From assembly GCA_035627955.1 (NCBI GenBank), contig DASPKU010000008.1:1-64000 (forward strand): 64,000 nucleotides of DNA, in the 5' to 3' direction. Both the position numbers and the translations under genes were made by a program. The stretch comes from Phycisphaerales bacterium. GTDB lineage: Bacteria > Planctomycetota > Phycisphaerae > Phycisphaerales > UBA1924. Numbering within the stretch: position 1 is the stretch's first letter; every line of letters starts with the position of its first letter. The notes below the pieces were generated by a model. The model ran no database searches. It saw only the letters and a program-made list of their open reading frames with translations, and was not told the origin of the DNA. Shown in pieces: positions 8,081 through 15,877 of the stretch.

Positions 8081-9397
8081 ATGACGACAACCCTGCCTAA
8101 GCCGGTCCGCCCAAGCAAGCCCAACCACGATGGCCGCTTGGACCCCCTACGGGCCAAGCTGGAGGCGGGGGAGCGGCTGACCCTTGAGGACGGCGAGCTG
8201 CTGTACGCAACGCCGGACATCTGGTCGGTGCTGGAAATGGCCGACGGCGTGCGGCGGCGGCTGCACGGTGTTAACGCGTACTACAACATCAACCGCCACC
8301 TGAACTACTCGAACGTGTGCGCCCTGTCGTGCAAGTTCTGCGAGTTCTACGCCAAGCAGGGGGACGAGAAGGCGTACACGCGCGACCTTGAGTACGTCCG
8401 CGAGCAGGCCCGCAAGGCGGTGGAGAGCGGGGCGACGGAGATCCACTCGGTCGGCGGACTGCACCCGTACCTGCCGTTCAGCTATTACACGGACATGGTC
8501 GCGGCCATCCGCGAGGAAGCGCGGAAGCTCGGGAGCGATCTGCACGTCAAGGCGTTCACGGCCGTGGAGATCGTGCACCTGGCGAAGATCGCGAAGGTGT
8601 ACAAGCAGAGCGACCGGCGCGCGGGCATCCGCTGGGTGCTGGAGAAGCTGAAGGAGGCGGGGCTGGGCTCGCTGCCTGGCGGCGGGGCCGAGGTCTTCGA
8701 CGATCGGGTGCACGACGAGGCGTTCAAGGGCAAGATCCGGAGCGACGTGTGGCTGGATGTGCACACGATCGCTCACGAGCTGGGACTCAACACCAACGCC
8801 ACGATGCTGTACGGCCACATCGAGGACCGGCGAGAGCGGCTGGTGCACATGGACATGCTGCGGAAGGCGCAGGATGTGGCGCTGGCGCGGCTCGAGTACG
8901 CCAGCGATGCCACTGGCGCGATCACGCTGACCCGCCCCGGCACGCCGCTCCCGGAGCACGTGGCATTCGGGGGCCGGACCCTCGCTGGCGCGTCGGGCTC
9001 GTCAGGACAGACGTTCGGTTACTTCCAGACCATCATCCCGCTGCCGTTCTTCCCTGATGGCTGCGAGCTCGAGCACCTGCCCGGGCCGAGCGGGCTGGAG
9101 AACTACCGGACGCTGGCGGTGGCCCGCCTGATGCTGGACAACTTTCCGCACGTGAAGGCGTTCTGGATCATGCAGACGCTGCCGATGGCGCAGGTGATGC
9201 TCCAGAGCGGGGCCGACGACATCGACGGCACGGTGGTGTGGTACGACATCACCAAGGTCGGCGGCGCGAGCACGCACCAGGAGGTGGACGTATGGGCCCT
9301 GCAGAAGGCCATCCGCGAGGCGGGGTTCACGCCGGTTGAGCGGGACACGCTGTACCGGCGCGTGGTGCGCGACGGGAAGGCGTGGCGGGTGGCGTGA
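8081..9397 (+). CDS. mqnE: Aminodeoxyfutalosine synthase (menaquinone biosynthesis)
   Basis: Radical SAM enzyme of the futalosine route: joins the chorismate-derived enolpyruvyl benzoate (made by MqnA) to SAM to give aminodeoxyfutalosine. The CxxxCxxC cluster is Cys80, Cys84 and Cys87 (NVCALSCKFCEF). Other MqnE-type segments are GLHPYLPFSYY, VKAFTAVEI, LPGGGAEVFDDRV, NTNATMLYGHIE, and the C-terminal GADDIDGTVVWYDITKVGG. The 438 residues are somewhat more than the usual 360-390 because of an N-terminal extension and a loop. No other mqn gene is in the window. The polyprenyl diphosphate synthase at 56.9 kb could supply the quinone side chain. Confidence 0.95.
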   Translation: MTTTLPKPVRPSKPNHDGRLDPLRAKLEAGERLTLEDGELLYATPDIWSVLEMADGVRRRLHGVNAYYNINRHLNYSNVCALSCKFCEFYAKQGDEKAYTRDLEYVREQARKAVESGATEIHSVGGLHPYLPFSYYTDMVAAIREEARKLGSDLHVKAFTAVEIVHLAKIAKVYKQSDRRAGIRWVLEKLKEAGLGSLPGGGAEVFDDRVHDEAFKGKIRSDVWLDVHTIAHELGLNTNATMLYGHIEDRRERLVHMDMLRKAQDVALARLEYASDATGAITLTRPGTPLPEHVAFGGRTLAGASGSSGQTFGYFQTIIPLPFFPDGCELEHLPGPSGLENYRTLAVARLMLDNFPHVKAFWIMQTLPMAQVMLQSGADDIDGTVVWYDITKVGGASTHQEVDVWALQKAIREAGFTPVERDTLYRRVVRDGKAWRVA

Positions 9398-9415
9398 GCA
9401 CGGAGTAACGAGCGG

Positions 9416-9440
9416 ACGAGCCCCGAGCGTCAGCGAGCGG
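9416..9440. repeat. REP-like sequence, left copy
   Basis: A 25-bp sequence containing GAGCCCCGAGCG followed by AGCGAG, located 20 nt upstream of the RAYT gene. Its inverted partner at 10020-10044 matches at 23 of 25 positions. REP sequences next to RAYT genes are the usual arrangement. Confidence 0.75.
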
Positions 9441-9460
9441 GTTCAGGTTACGCTGTGCTC

Positions 9461-9994
9461 ATGCCGGTGCTCGCGTACTTCATTACGTTCCACACCTATG
9501 GCAGTTGGCTGCACGGGCGGGACAGAGGTTCCGTCGACCGTGACCACAACAGGCCAGGCACGCCCATGCTGCCGCCTGATGCTCTACGAGAGGCGGCAGA
9601 GTTTGCGGAACTGAAGCACCCTCCGATCGAGCTGTGCGCCGAGCGCAGATACGTGGTTCATCACACAATCGAAGAGGTCTGTGCGTATCGGAAGTGGATC
9701 CTGAAGGTTCACCATGTCCGGTCCACGCACGTTCATGTCGTCGTGTCCGCTGGAACCACTCCGGAGCGTGTGATGAACGACCTGAAGGGCTACTCGACCA
9801 GACGGATGCGTGAAGTGGGCGTGTACGCCATGGACATCTCGCCATGGTCATACCACGGCAGTACACGGTACATTGATTCGGAAGAATCTCTCGTGCGGGC
9901 AATCAAGTACGTGCGGGACGAGCAAGGGAGCCCGCTTGAGATGGCGCGGCCACTGGGTTGGGATGCCGCCAAAAGCAGAAGAACCCCGGGCTGA
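9461..9994 (+). CDS. REP-associated tyrosine transposase (RAYT, Y1/IS200-like)
   Basis: 177 residues from the ATG at 9461 (an in-frame GTG lies 6 nt upstream). The start YFITFHTYGSWLHG is typical of Y1-type TnpA-REP proteins. The HUH metal-binding motif is in STHVHVVVS, and the probable nucleophilic tyrosine is in LKGYSTRRMRE. Known: such proteins nick and rejoin REP hairpins and usually occur as single, domesticated chromosomal genes. Here the gene is flanked by an inverted pair of REP-like sequences and its stop codon lies inside a hairpin. It is visibly less GC-rich than mqnE next to it, consistent with independent origin. Confidence 0.85.
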   Translation: MPVLAYFITFHTYGSWLHGRDRGSVDRDHNRPGTPMLPPDALREAAEFAELKHPPIELCAERRYVVHHTIEEVCAYRKWILKVHHVRSTHVHVVVSAGTTPERVMNDLKGYSTRRMREVGVYAMDISPWSYHGSTRYIDSEESLVRAIKYVRDEQGSPLEMARPLGWDAAKSRRTPG

Positions 9995-10007
9995 GTGCTC
10001 GGGGTTC
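9981..10007 (+). terminator. Hairpin overlapping the RAYT stop codon
   Basis: GAACCCCG (9981-9988) pairs with CGGGGTTC (10000-10007), and the stem can be extended inward. The TGA stop (9992-9994) is in the loop. No T run follows, so it may be a REP-type hairpin rather than a terminator. Confidence 0.4.
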
Positions 10008-10019
10008 ACGACCGCAACA

Positions 10020-10044
10020 CCCCTCGCTTACGCTCGGGGCTCGT
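10020..10044. repeat. REP-like sequence, right inverted copy
   Basis: Read on the minus strand it matches the left copy at 9416-9440 in 23 of 25 positions. The pair brackets the RAYT gene and defines a unit of about 630 bp. The right copy ends 4 nt before the rpmE stop. Confidence 0.75.
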
Positions 10045-10048
10045 TCGC

Positions 10049-10282
10049 TTACTTCTTCGCCGCGCCCTTCTTCTCGAAGTAGTTGCCGGCGTACTTGCGC
10101 TGGAACTTCTCGACGCGGCCCGCGGCGTCAACGAAGGTCTGCTTGCCGGTGAAGAACGGGTGCGAGCCCGACCACACTTCGACGTGCATCTCGGGCACGG
10201 TGGCGCCGACGGTCATGACGACCTGGCCGTTGTGGTAGACCTTGCAGTTGGGGTAGTACTTGGGGTGGATGTCGGTCTTCAT
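10049..10282 (-). CDS. rpmE: 50S ribosomal protein L31, zinc-ligand-less form
   Basis: 77 residues with the L31 landmarks MKTDIHPKYY at the start and HPFFTGKQTFVDAAGRVEKFQRKY in the second half. Zinc-type L31 carries CxC and CxxC pairs; here those places read PNCKVYHNGQVV and EVWSGSHPFF, so only Cys13 remains and zinc cannot be held in the usual way. This corresponds to the C-minus form known from many bacteria. AAAGG precedes the ATG. Transcription is opposite to the RAYT gene. Confidence 0.95.
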   Translation of the reverse strand: MKTDIHPKYYPNCKVYHNGQVVMTVGATVPEMHVEVWSGSHPFFTGKQTFVDAAGRVEKFQRKYAGNYFEKKGAAKK

Positions 10283-10328
10283 GGCAAGCCTTTCCGGATC
10301 GGGCGGGAAGCATAGGCCCCGACCGACG

Positions 10329-10351
10329 AAAAAGCCCGCCGTGCGGCGGGC
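10329..10351 (-). terminator. Intrinsic terminator after tRNA-Asn
   Basis: GCCCGCC (10334-10340) pairs with GGCGGGC (10345-10351) around a 4-nt loop; on the minus strand a TTTTT run follows immediately. It lies 12 nt past the tRNA 3' end. Confidence 0.85.
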
Positions 10352-10363
10352 CTTTGAGGTGAA

Positions 10364-10435
10364 CTCCCCGACTAGGACTCGAACCTAGAACCTAGCGGTT
10401 AACAGCCGCTCGCTCTACCATTGAGCTATCGGGGA
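10364..10435 (-). tRNA. tRNA-Asn (GTT)
   Basis: A 72-nt cloverleaf on the minus strand: acceptor TCCCCGA pairs with TCGGGGA, D arm with AGCTCAATGGTAGAGC, anticodon loop with GTT, T loop GTTCGAGTC, discriminator G. The CCA end is not encoded. Confidence 0.95.
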
Positions 10436-10561
10436 ATCCAGGGGCTGACCCGTTCCCGGGGCGGCCTGAACCCGCTCTTGCGGGGGCAGAACACTATCAG
10501 ACTCCGGTCATCGGTCAAGTTGGGCGGGGACTTGATTGCGGGGTCCCTCTGGCGGGGGGTA

Positions 10562-12274
10562 TCACGCCCCGAATGAGGCTGCGGCGGAGCGCAGGGCCGC
10601 CTGGTCGGCCGCGGGGACCTTCGCGAGGACGCCGAGAGCGGTAAGGGTGTCGAGGATCGAGCGGGCCTCGACCGCCGCGTATACCGCGTTGGCGTCCACG
10701 ATCTTCTTGCCCATGATCGCTTCGAGCTGCGCCTGCGTGTAGGTGGGCTTGGCCGCGGCGGTGGACTTGGTGCCGTACTGGTTCAGGTTGCTGGCGAAGA
10801 TGCCCGCGGCGGAGACGGGGAGGAAGTCCTCGTAGCGGAGGGCGTGGGCGCGGGCGTGGCCTTCGCGAACGAGCTGCTGGAGGTCGGTGGTCGCGAGCGT
10901 GCCCTTGGCGGCGAGGCCTTTAGGGGTCGGCTCGTAGCGGGCGTGGATGAGGCCTTGCGCGAGGAGGGCGTCGACGGTCTTTGGGAACGCGGCGAAGTGA
11001 CTGGCGTACGCGGCCTCGTAGGCGGCGAAGTCCTTCTTCGCGGCGGCCACGGAGCAGGCGGGGTCGGCCTCGGCGGCGGCGAGGCACTGGTCGTAAAGGG
11101 CACGGCCTTTCGTCGTGGTGGCGTAGCCGCGCTGCTCAATCTCGCCGAAACGAGCGGTGTGCGTGGTCTCGGTGGTGGTCCCGTCGGGGTTCATGAAGGT
11201 CACGGCTTCGGTGAGTGCCTTGTACGCGTCCTGGCGGAGGAGGACGGGGGTGTCCTGGCTGGGGCCCTCTGTCGAGTCTTTGAAACCGGCGTGTTTGAGC
11301 TTGGTGAGGTCGAGGTCGGGACGGCGGAGCTGTTTGACGGTGGTGTCGACGATGCTGGTGATGGCCGCGTGGGGCAGCGGGGCGGGCTTGAGCGCGTCAA
11401 GCTCCTGCTGCGACAGGTGCTTGAACGTGAGGTGCATGTACTCGCGGTCGGCCTGGTGGGAGAGGCGGGTGAGGGCGGTGGTCGCACGGGAGCGGAAGGT
11501 CGCCTCGTCCATCTCGCCCATGCACAGTTTCATGGCGCTGGTGTACAGGTCCATGCAGAAGGTGTTGGGGGTGAGGTGGTTGAGGTGGTGGCGTTCGAAG
11601 CAGCAGATATCCGCGGCGATCTTGAAGCCGGCGTCACAAAGGTCCTTGTAGAGCTGGTGGTCGCGGGCGCGGGCCGTCCACTTGAAGATCCGCTGCGTGC
11701 CCTCGGCGACCAAGGCGTCGCCGTCGGTCGACGAGAGCCCGCCCTGCTGCTCGGACTTCTGGATCAACTCCTTGGCACGGTCGGAGAAGACTTGGCGAGT
11801 GGCCAGCAGGGCTTCGATCCGGGCGCGGGTGGCAGGGTCGAAGTAATCGGTCATGAGCAGCGACGTGAACACGCGGTGCTCGGGGTTGAGAACGGAGCGG
11901 AACGCGGTGGCGATAATGGGCTGGCTCTTGCCGCCCACGTTGGTCATGTCGTAGAAGTTGTGCGGCTCCATCGCGAAGCAGGCGAAGAAGCGCGCGATCC
12001 AGCGGTACTCGTCGGGGCGGCCGATGCGGATGGCCCCGTGGCGCTCGCCACTGGTCTTCTCGAGCTGCTGCGGCGTGATGGAGAACGAGTGGTAGATCTG
12101 CGAAAGCAGCGAGCACACGGCCGTGTTGGTCACCGTGTTCACCGCGAGCGACTTGTCGTACAGCGGGACCTCGCGTCCGAACATCGCGGAGAGCTCCGCG
12201 AACAGCCGGTTCTGCATCTCGACCTTGTCGGCGAGGTTCGTAAGAGCCGTGGCCGGTGTTGCGAGCGTGGTCAT
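10562..12274 (-). CDS. hglS: 2-oxoadipate dioxygenase/decarboxylase (DUF1338, HglS family)
   Basis: 570 residues from the ATG at 12274. The DUF1338 landmarks are present: SGERHGAIRIGRPDEYRWIARFFA near residue 79 (the first metal-ligand His and the substrate Arg), a central CCFERHHLNHLTPNT, and a C-terminal GYATTTKGRALYDQC block followed by RYEDFLPVSAAGIFASNL. Known: HglS uses Fe(II) and O2 to turn 2-oxoadipate into D-2-hydroxyglutarate and CO2 in lysine catabolism; the family was formerly YdcJ. The length exceeds typical HglS (about 460) through an insert in the C-terminal half. No lysine-pathway neighbour is adjacent. Confidence 0.88.
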   Translation of the reverse strand: MTTLATPATALTNLADKVEMQNRLFAELSAMFGREVPLYDKSLAVNTVTNTAVCSLLSQIYHSFSITPQQLEKTSGERHGAIRIGRPDEYRWIARFFACFAMEPHNFYDMTNVGGKSQPIIATAFRSVLNPEHRVFTSLLMTDYFDPATRARIEALLATRQVFSDRAKELIQKSEQQGGLSSTDGDALVAEGTQRIFKWTARARDHQLYKDLCDAGFKIAADICCFERHHLNHLTPNTFCMDLYTSAMKLCMGEMDEATFRSRATTALTRLSHQADREYMHLTFKHLSQQELDALKPAPLPHAAITSIVDTTVKQLRRPDLDLTKLKHAGFKDSTEGPSQDTPVLLRQDAYKALTEAVTFMNPDGTTTETTHTARFGEIEQRGYATTTKGRALYDQCLAAAEADPACSVAAAKKDFAAYEAAYASHFAAFPKTVDALLAQGLIHARYEPTPKGLAAKGTLATTDLQQLVREGHARAHALRYEDFLPVSAAGIFASNLNQYGTKSTAAAKPTYTQAQLEAIMGKKIVDANAVYAAVEARSILDTLTALGVLAKVPAADQAALRSAAASFGA

Positions 12275-12306
12275 GCGGGATCGTAGGGGTGGAGGTCCAG
12301 GGGGCC

Positions 12307-12344
12307 CAAAAAGCAAACGCCCGCGGGGCATGCCCACGGGCGTT
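12307..12344 (-). terminator. Intrinsic terminator after the His-rich protein gene
   Basis: AACGCCCG (12316-12323) and CGGGCGTT (12337-12344) form the outer stem, with inner GGGC/GCCC pairing; on the minus strand it is followed by TGCTTTTTGG. Confidence 0.8.
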
Positions 12345-12369
12345 GTACGGTGTGGCCGACGACGCGTCG

Positions 12370-12675
12370 TTAGTGGCGGTGGCCCCAGTGGCCGTGCCCG
12401 CCGTGATGACGGTGCCCGCGGTGATGGTGATGCCCGCGGTGGTGGTGATGCCCGTAGTGTCGGTGGTGATGACGGGGCGACACGTACACGCGCTCGCGGT
12501 ACACGCGCCGAGGGGCGCAGTGGCCTCGCGAGTAGTAGCCATCGTGGTAGCCCCCGGCGCGGACCTCGATGGACACGCCGCCGCGGGGGCCCGCCATCGC
12601 CGGGGCGGCGGTGAAGACGCCGGCCGAGAGCAGGGCGGCCGCGGCCAGGAACTTGGTGCTGAGGAGACCGAACAT
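12370..12675 (-). CDS. Small secreted His/Gly/Arg-rich protein
   Basis: 101 residues, ATG preceded by AAGGAGG. A clear signal peptide (MFGLLSTKFLAAAALLSAGVFTAAPAMA) is followed by a short region with GGVSIEVRAGGYHDGYYSRG and then a tail of HHHRHYGHHHHRGHHHHRG type. The tail is mostly His, Gly and Arg. Such tails bind divalent metals in other proteins, so a metal-binding role in the periplasm is possible, but this is composition-based inference. Transcription starts from the gap at 12676-12883 and ends in a strong hairpin. Confidence 0.75.
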   Translation of the reverse strand: MFGLLSTKFLAAAALLSAGVFTAAPAMAGPRGGVSIEVRAGGYHDGYYSRGHCAPRRVYRERVYVSPRHHHRHYGHHHHRGHHHHRGHRHHGGHGHWGHRH

Positions 12676-12847
12676 ATGAACCTCCTTGTTCGCGCTGTGC
12701 CCGGACAGCGGGCCGGCGCTCGAGAGGCTGAACGACGGTGTGGCCGCGGTGATTGCGGGTCGAGGTGGCGGGTGATTTGCCTAGTGCGGCGGGCCGGGGG
12801 TGCCCTTGGGCAACTGCTTGAGCCAATGCGCTCGCGGGCGAAGAACC

Positions 12848-12869
12848 ACCGAGATGAGGACATCTCGGT
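12848..12869. other. Perfect 9-bp hairpin in the gap before the His-rich gene
   Basis: ACCGAGATG (12848-12856), loop AGGA, CATCTCGGT (12861-12869). No T run on either side. It lies between the tRNA-Phe terminator and the His-rich gene. It could be an operator or RNA element; no assignment. Confidence 0.35.
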
Positions 12870-12883
12870 GGGACGTCGACCCC

Positions 12884-12916
12884 AAAAACGACAACGCCCG
12901 GGGCTGGCCCGGGCGT
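12884..12916 (-). terminator. Intrinsic terminator after tRNA-Phe
   Basis: ACGCCCGGG (12894-12902) pairs with CCCGGGCGT (12908-12916); on the minus strand the stem is followed by TGTCGTTTTTG. It begins 11 nt past the tRNA. Confidence 0.85.
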
Positions 12917-12926
12917 GTCATCTGAA

Positions 12927-12999
12927 TGGGCAGTCCCGGACTTGAACCGGGGACACCCGCATTTTCAATGCGGTGCTCTACCAACTGAGCTAACTGCCC
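12927..12999 (-). tRNA. tRNA-Phe (GAA)
   Basis: A 73-nt cloverleaf on the minus strand: acceptor GGGCAGT pairs with ACTGCCC, D arm AGCTCAGTTGGTAGAGC, anticodon loop TTGAAAA (GAA), T arm CCGGTTCAAGTCCGG, discriminator A. CCA is not encoded. Confidence 0.96.
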
Positions 13000-13102
13000 G
13001 CAGCCGGCTTTGTGGGCCGGGGAGCAAGCGTAGGGCGGCAGGGGGATGGGTCAAGTCGCCGGGTGTGGGGGGTGGGAGGGGACCGTGCCGATAGGATGCG
13101 GC

Positions 13103-13921
13103 ATGGGCATGATGCCGGACTCGAGCGAGCCGCTGCTGCGGGTGACGGACCTGTGCGTGCACTTCCCGGTGCGCTCGGGCGTGCTGGCGCGCCGGACGGG
13201 GGTGGTGAAGGCGGTGGACGGGGTTTCGTTCGAGATTGGCCCGGGCGAGACGCTGGGATTAGTGGGGGAGTCGGGGTCGGGGAAGACGACGGTTGGGCGG
13301 GCCGTGCTGCGGCTGATGGAGCCCACGTCGGGCTTGATCGTGTTCGACGGTGTGGACGTTACCCGGGCGAGTGCGGGGGAACTGCGGCGGCTGCGGCGGC
13401 ACATGCAGATCGTGTTTCAGGACCCGGCGAGCAGCCTCAACCCGCGGATGAGCGTGGGCGAGATCGTGGGCGAGCCGCTGGTCGTGCACGGCCTGGCAGG
13501 TGATTCGCGCACGCTGGCGGCGCGCGTCGGCGAGTTGCTGGAGCGGTGCGGGCTCCCGGCCGCGGCGGCGACGCGGTACCCGCACGAGTTCAGCGGCGGT
13601 CAGCGTCAGCGGGTGGGCATCGCGCGGGCGCTGGCGCTGCGGCCCAAGTTCATCGTGTGCGACGAGCCGACCAGTGCGCTCGACGTGTCGGTGCAGGCGC
13701 AGATCATCAACCTGCTGATGGACCTGCAGAAGGAGATGGGGCTCAGCTACCTGTTCATCAGCCACGACATGAACGTGGTGCAGCACGTGTGCTCGCGGAT
13801 CGCGGTGATGCACAAGGGGCGGATCGTGGAGGTGGGGACGCGTGAGCGGGTGCTGGAGGCACCCGAGCACGAGTACACGCGGGGGCTGCTGCGGGCGGTG
13901 CCGCGGGCGGAGGTGGAGTGA
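13103..13921 (+). CDS. Oligopeptide/dipeptide ABC transporter ATP-binding protein (OppF/DppF-like)
   Basis: 272 residues from the ATG at 13103. Walker A is [10 protein letters not shown], the Q-loop [15 protein letters not shown], the signature [14 protein letters not shown], Walker [15 protein letters not shown], and the switch His is in [10 protein letters not shown]. FQDPxxSLNPR and EHEYTRGLL at the end are typical of the OppF/DppF branch, which energises peptide import. The usual C-terminal Opp tail is cut short after [12 protein letters not shown]. No permease, partner ATPase or binding protein is adjacent, so its partners must lie elsewhere. Confidence 0.9.
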   Translation: MGMMPDSSEPLLRVTDLCVHFPVRSGVLARRTGVVKAVDGVSFEIGPGETLGLVGESGSGKTTVGRAVLRLMEPTSGLIVFDGVDVTRASAGELRRLRRHMQIVFQDPASSLNPRMSVGEIVGEPLVVHGLAGDSRTLAARVGELLERCGLPAAAATRYPHEFSGGQRQRVGIARALALRPKFIVCDEPTSALDVSVQAQIINLLMDLQKEMGLSYLFISHDMNVVQHVCSRIAVMHKGRIVEVGTRERVLEAPEHEYTRGLLRAVPRAEVE

Positions 13922-13933
13922 AGCGCACAACCT

Positions 13934-15250
13934 CTAGCAGCTGCCGCCGCCCAGGACGCGGAAGAACGCCTCAATGTCCTGGTCGGTGCCGTAGTCTCCG
14001 TCGGCGTTGAAGTCTGAGCCGCGCGGGTGACAAAGAGGGCAGCAGGTGCCGCCGAGGCATGCGAAAAAGGCCTCGATGTCCTGGTCCGTCCCGGCATCTC
14101 CATCACCGTTGAAGTCAGCAGTCGGGGTGAGGACGTACCGTGCTTCCACATAATGAGTGACTGGCCATTCCCCCGTCCAATCGGAGTACTGACCTCGAAC
14201 GAGTGCACCTCCATCGGACGTTTCGAACACGCCCTGGACGTACTCGACTCCAGTCCCCGGCACCGCAGCCCAACCCGCAGGAGACCAGAGGGCCAAGTTG
14301 TTGGCTGGAACTCCGCCGGCCGAATGGAACCATCCAGAGACGACCACGGTCTGATCGCGGAGGAGCGCCGCGGAGGATGCAATGGAGTCCAGGCCCGCAC
14401 CCAAGGGCACCCAAGATGTACCGTTGAAGCGCGCCACGTTGTTGACGACCACTCCGCCCGCGTTCTGGAAGTGGCCAACCGCAACCAGGTCGCCGGAGGC
14501 GAGTTCTACAAGATCGAAGACAGCCGGATCACTGCCGTGCATCCCAAGCAGTGCTGCGCCGGTGGCGCCCTGGTCCAGGCGTGTCCAGGCGTTCCCTGAC
14601 AGGCGTTCAACCTGGCAGGTGAACCGATTCTCCACCCACCTGAAGTTGGCGGCGACAACGTCGCCGTTCGCGAGCGTCTTCAGCAGCGAGGGTGCGTTTG
14701 TGAGTGCCGGCGAGGCGGAGACGGACTGCCATGTCTCACCGTCCCACGTCGCAATAAAGGGACCTGATGCGGGGCCGACGTTGTTGAAGCGTCCACCGGC
14801 ATACAGAAGGCCGGAGGACACCGTGAGCGTCGTGACCGCGTTATTCATTCCAGGCCCGATCGCTTCCCAGTTCTCGCCGTCCCACGCTGCAATGTAGGGA
14901 ATCGACTGCGTACTTGACGCCGTGAACTCGCCGCCGACGATGAGCCTGCCGTCCGGGCCCACCACCATGCATCGGATCGTCTGGTTGAGCGGCGGCGTCA
15001 GCAGAGTCCAGGTGCCGCCCGAAGAGACCGCGATGCCATACGCGGCCATGTTGAACTCATCGACCCCAAACCGCCCTGCCGCGTAGAGAGCGGCTGGCCG
15101 CAGGCCGCTGCCGTCTGGGTCCCACGTGACCGCGGCGACCACCTGCTCCTCACCGGTTGATGAAACCAGCCAGCCTGATTGGCATTGCGCGTGGAGGACG
15201 CTGGCGCATCCTGCGAGTGCCGCTGCGGTGCTCAAGACAACTCGTTGCAT
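13934..15250 (-). CDS. Secreted repeat protein with tandem dockerin-like C-terminal modules
   Basis: 438 residues from the ATG at 15250, which has GGAG 8 nt ahead, and a signal peptide ending SVLHAQ. The body consists of about six degenerate units of roughly 45 residues with the pattern GG-F--aG-----iA-WdG--W--lG-G (for example LIVGGEFTASS, LLYAGGRFNNVG, LVAVGHFQNAGG), suggesting a beta-propeller. The C-terminus has two copies of a Ca-loop-like DFNGDGD-GTDQDIEAFF module separated by a Cys-rich linker (TCCPLCHP). The same module ends the protein at 57991-59046. The modules are like the dockerin-type anchors named in Phycisphaerales proteins. Ligand unknown. Confidence 0.82.
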   Translation of the reverse strand: MQRVVLSTAAALAGCASVLHAQCQSGWLVSSTGEEQVVAAVTWDPDGSGLRPAALYAAGRFGVDEFNMAAYGIAVSSGGTWTLLTPPLNQTIRCMVVGPDGRLIVGGEFTASSTQSIPYIAAWDGENWEAIGPGMNNAVTTLTVSSGLLYAGGRFNNVGPASGPFIATWDGETWQSVSASPALTNAPSLLKTLANGDVVAANFRWVENRFTCQVERLSGNAWTRLDQGATGAALLGMHGSDPAVFDLVELASGDLVAVGHFQNAGGVVVNNVARFNGTSWVPLGAGLDSIASSAALLRDQTVVVSGWFHSAGGVPANNLALWSPAGWAAVPGTGVEYVQGVFETSDGGALVRGQYSDWTGEWPVTHYVEARYVLTPTADFNGDGDAGTDQDIEAFFACLGGTCCPLCHPRGSDFNADGDYGTDQDIEAFFRVLGGGSC

Positions 15251-15324
15251 GGTTACCACTCCAGCAGGGTGGCGCGAGTCTAGCAGTTCCGAGGCTTTGC
15301 GTGCAGGATTCTCAGGGTGGGGGC

Positions 15325-15363
15325 GGAAAAGAAGCGACCCCGGCAGGGGTTGCCGGGGCCGCT
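15325..15363 (-). terminator. Intrinsic terminator of the DUF892 operon
   Basis: A 13-bp stem (15333-15345 with 15351-15363, one mismatch or wobble) with a short loop is followed on the minus strand by TCTTTTCC. It lies 35 nt past the DUF892 stop. Confidence 0.88.
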
Positions 15364-15397
15364 GGTGCGTGCCAGGTTGTCGTGAGTGGCCTGCCGA

Positions 15398-15877
15398 TCA
15401 GTGCGCCATCGCAAGCTGCTCGCTCGTCAGCATCGCGATGTTCGACTCCAGCCATTCGGCCATGCGCTCCTCCTCGTGCAGGATCTCCTCGCAGACGCGG
15501 GCGGTCTGCTCGTCCCCGATAGCGCGGGCGGCCGTGATCAGCGACTTGTAGCAGGCGATCTCGAAGTGCTCCGCGGCCACATCCTGCAGGCAGTCCTTGA
15601 GCAGCTCGTCCTTCGTGGCGCCGTGGAGGTTGCCCATAAGGCCGGCAAGCTTGCCCATGATGTTCTTGCCGGCGCTGGGCGACTCGCCGTGGCGCTCGAT
15701 GCACTCGCGGATGAGCTCGGCGTGCCGGCGGGTCTCCTGCGCGTGCTGGCGCAGGCGGGCCTCGACGTCGGGGTGGCGCTTGGCGTCCTTGCAATGGTTG
15801 TCGAGGTTGTTCGCGAGGGTGGTCTCCATCGCGTACGCGTCCTTGAGCCATGCAACAACAAGGTCTTCGCTGGTCAT
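15398..15877 (-). CDS. DUF892 ferritin-like protein (YciE/YciF type)
   Basis: 159 residues, almost entirely helical: [55 protein letters not shown] and a second pair containing [21 protein letters not shown] and ICEEIL-type [11 protein letters not shown]. The spaced Glu and His residues fit the di-iron four-helix bundle of DUF892, a family induced by stress in E. coli (YciE and YciF). AGGAGG precedes the ATG. It is the last gene of a three-gene operon; its ATG overlaps the stop of the alcohol dehydrogenase gene (ATGA), so translation is probably coupled. A strong terminator follows. Confidence 0.88.
   Translation of the reverse strand: MTSEDLVVAWLKDAYAMETTLANNLDNHCKDAKRHPDVEARLRQHAQETRRHAELIRECIERHGESPSAGKNIMGKLAGLMGNLHGATKDELLKDCLQDVAAEHFEIACYKSLITAARAIGDEQTARVCEEILHEEERMAEWLESNIAMLTSEQLAMAH

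Noticed and set aside
12781-12984. Small minus-strand gene between the His-rich gene and tRNA-Phe
   Set aside because: It overlaps the tRNA and its terminator.
13103-13921. Complete peptide transport operon
   Set aside because: Only one ATPase gene is present; no permease or binding protein lies nearby.
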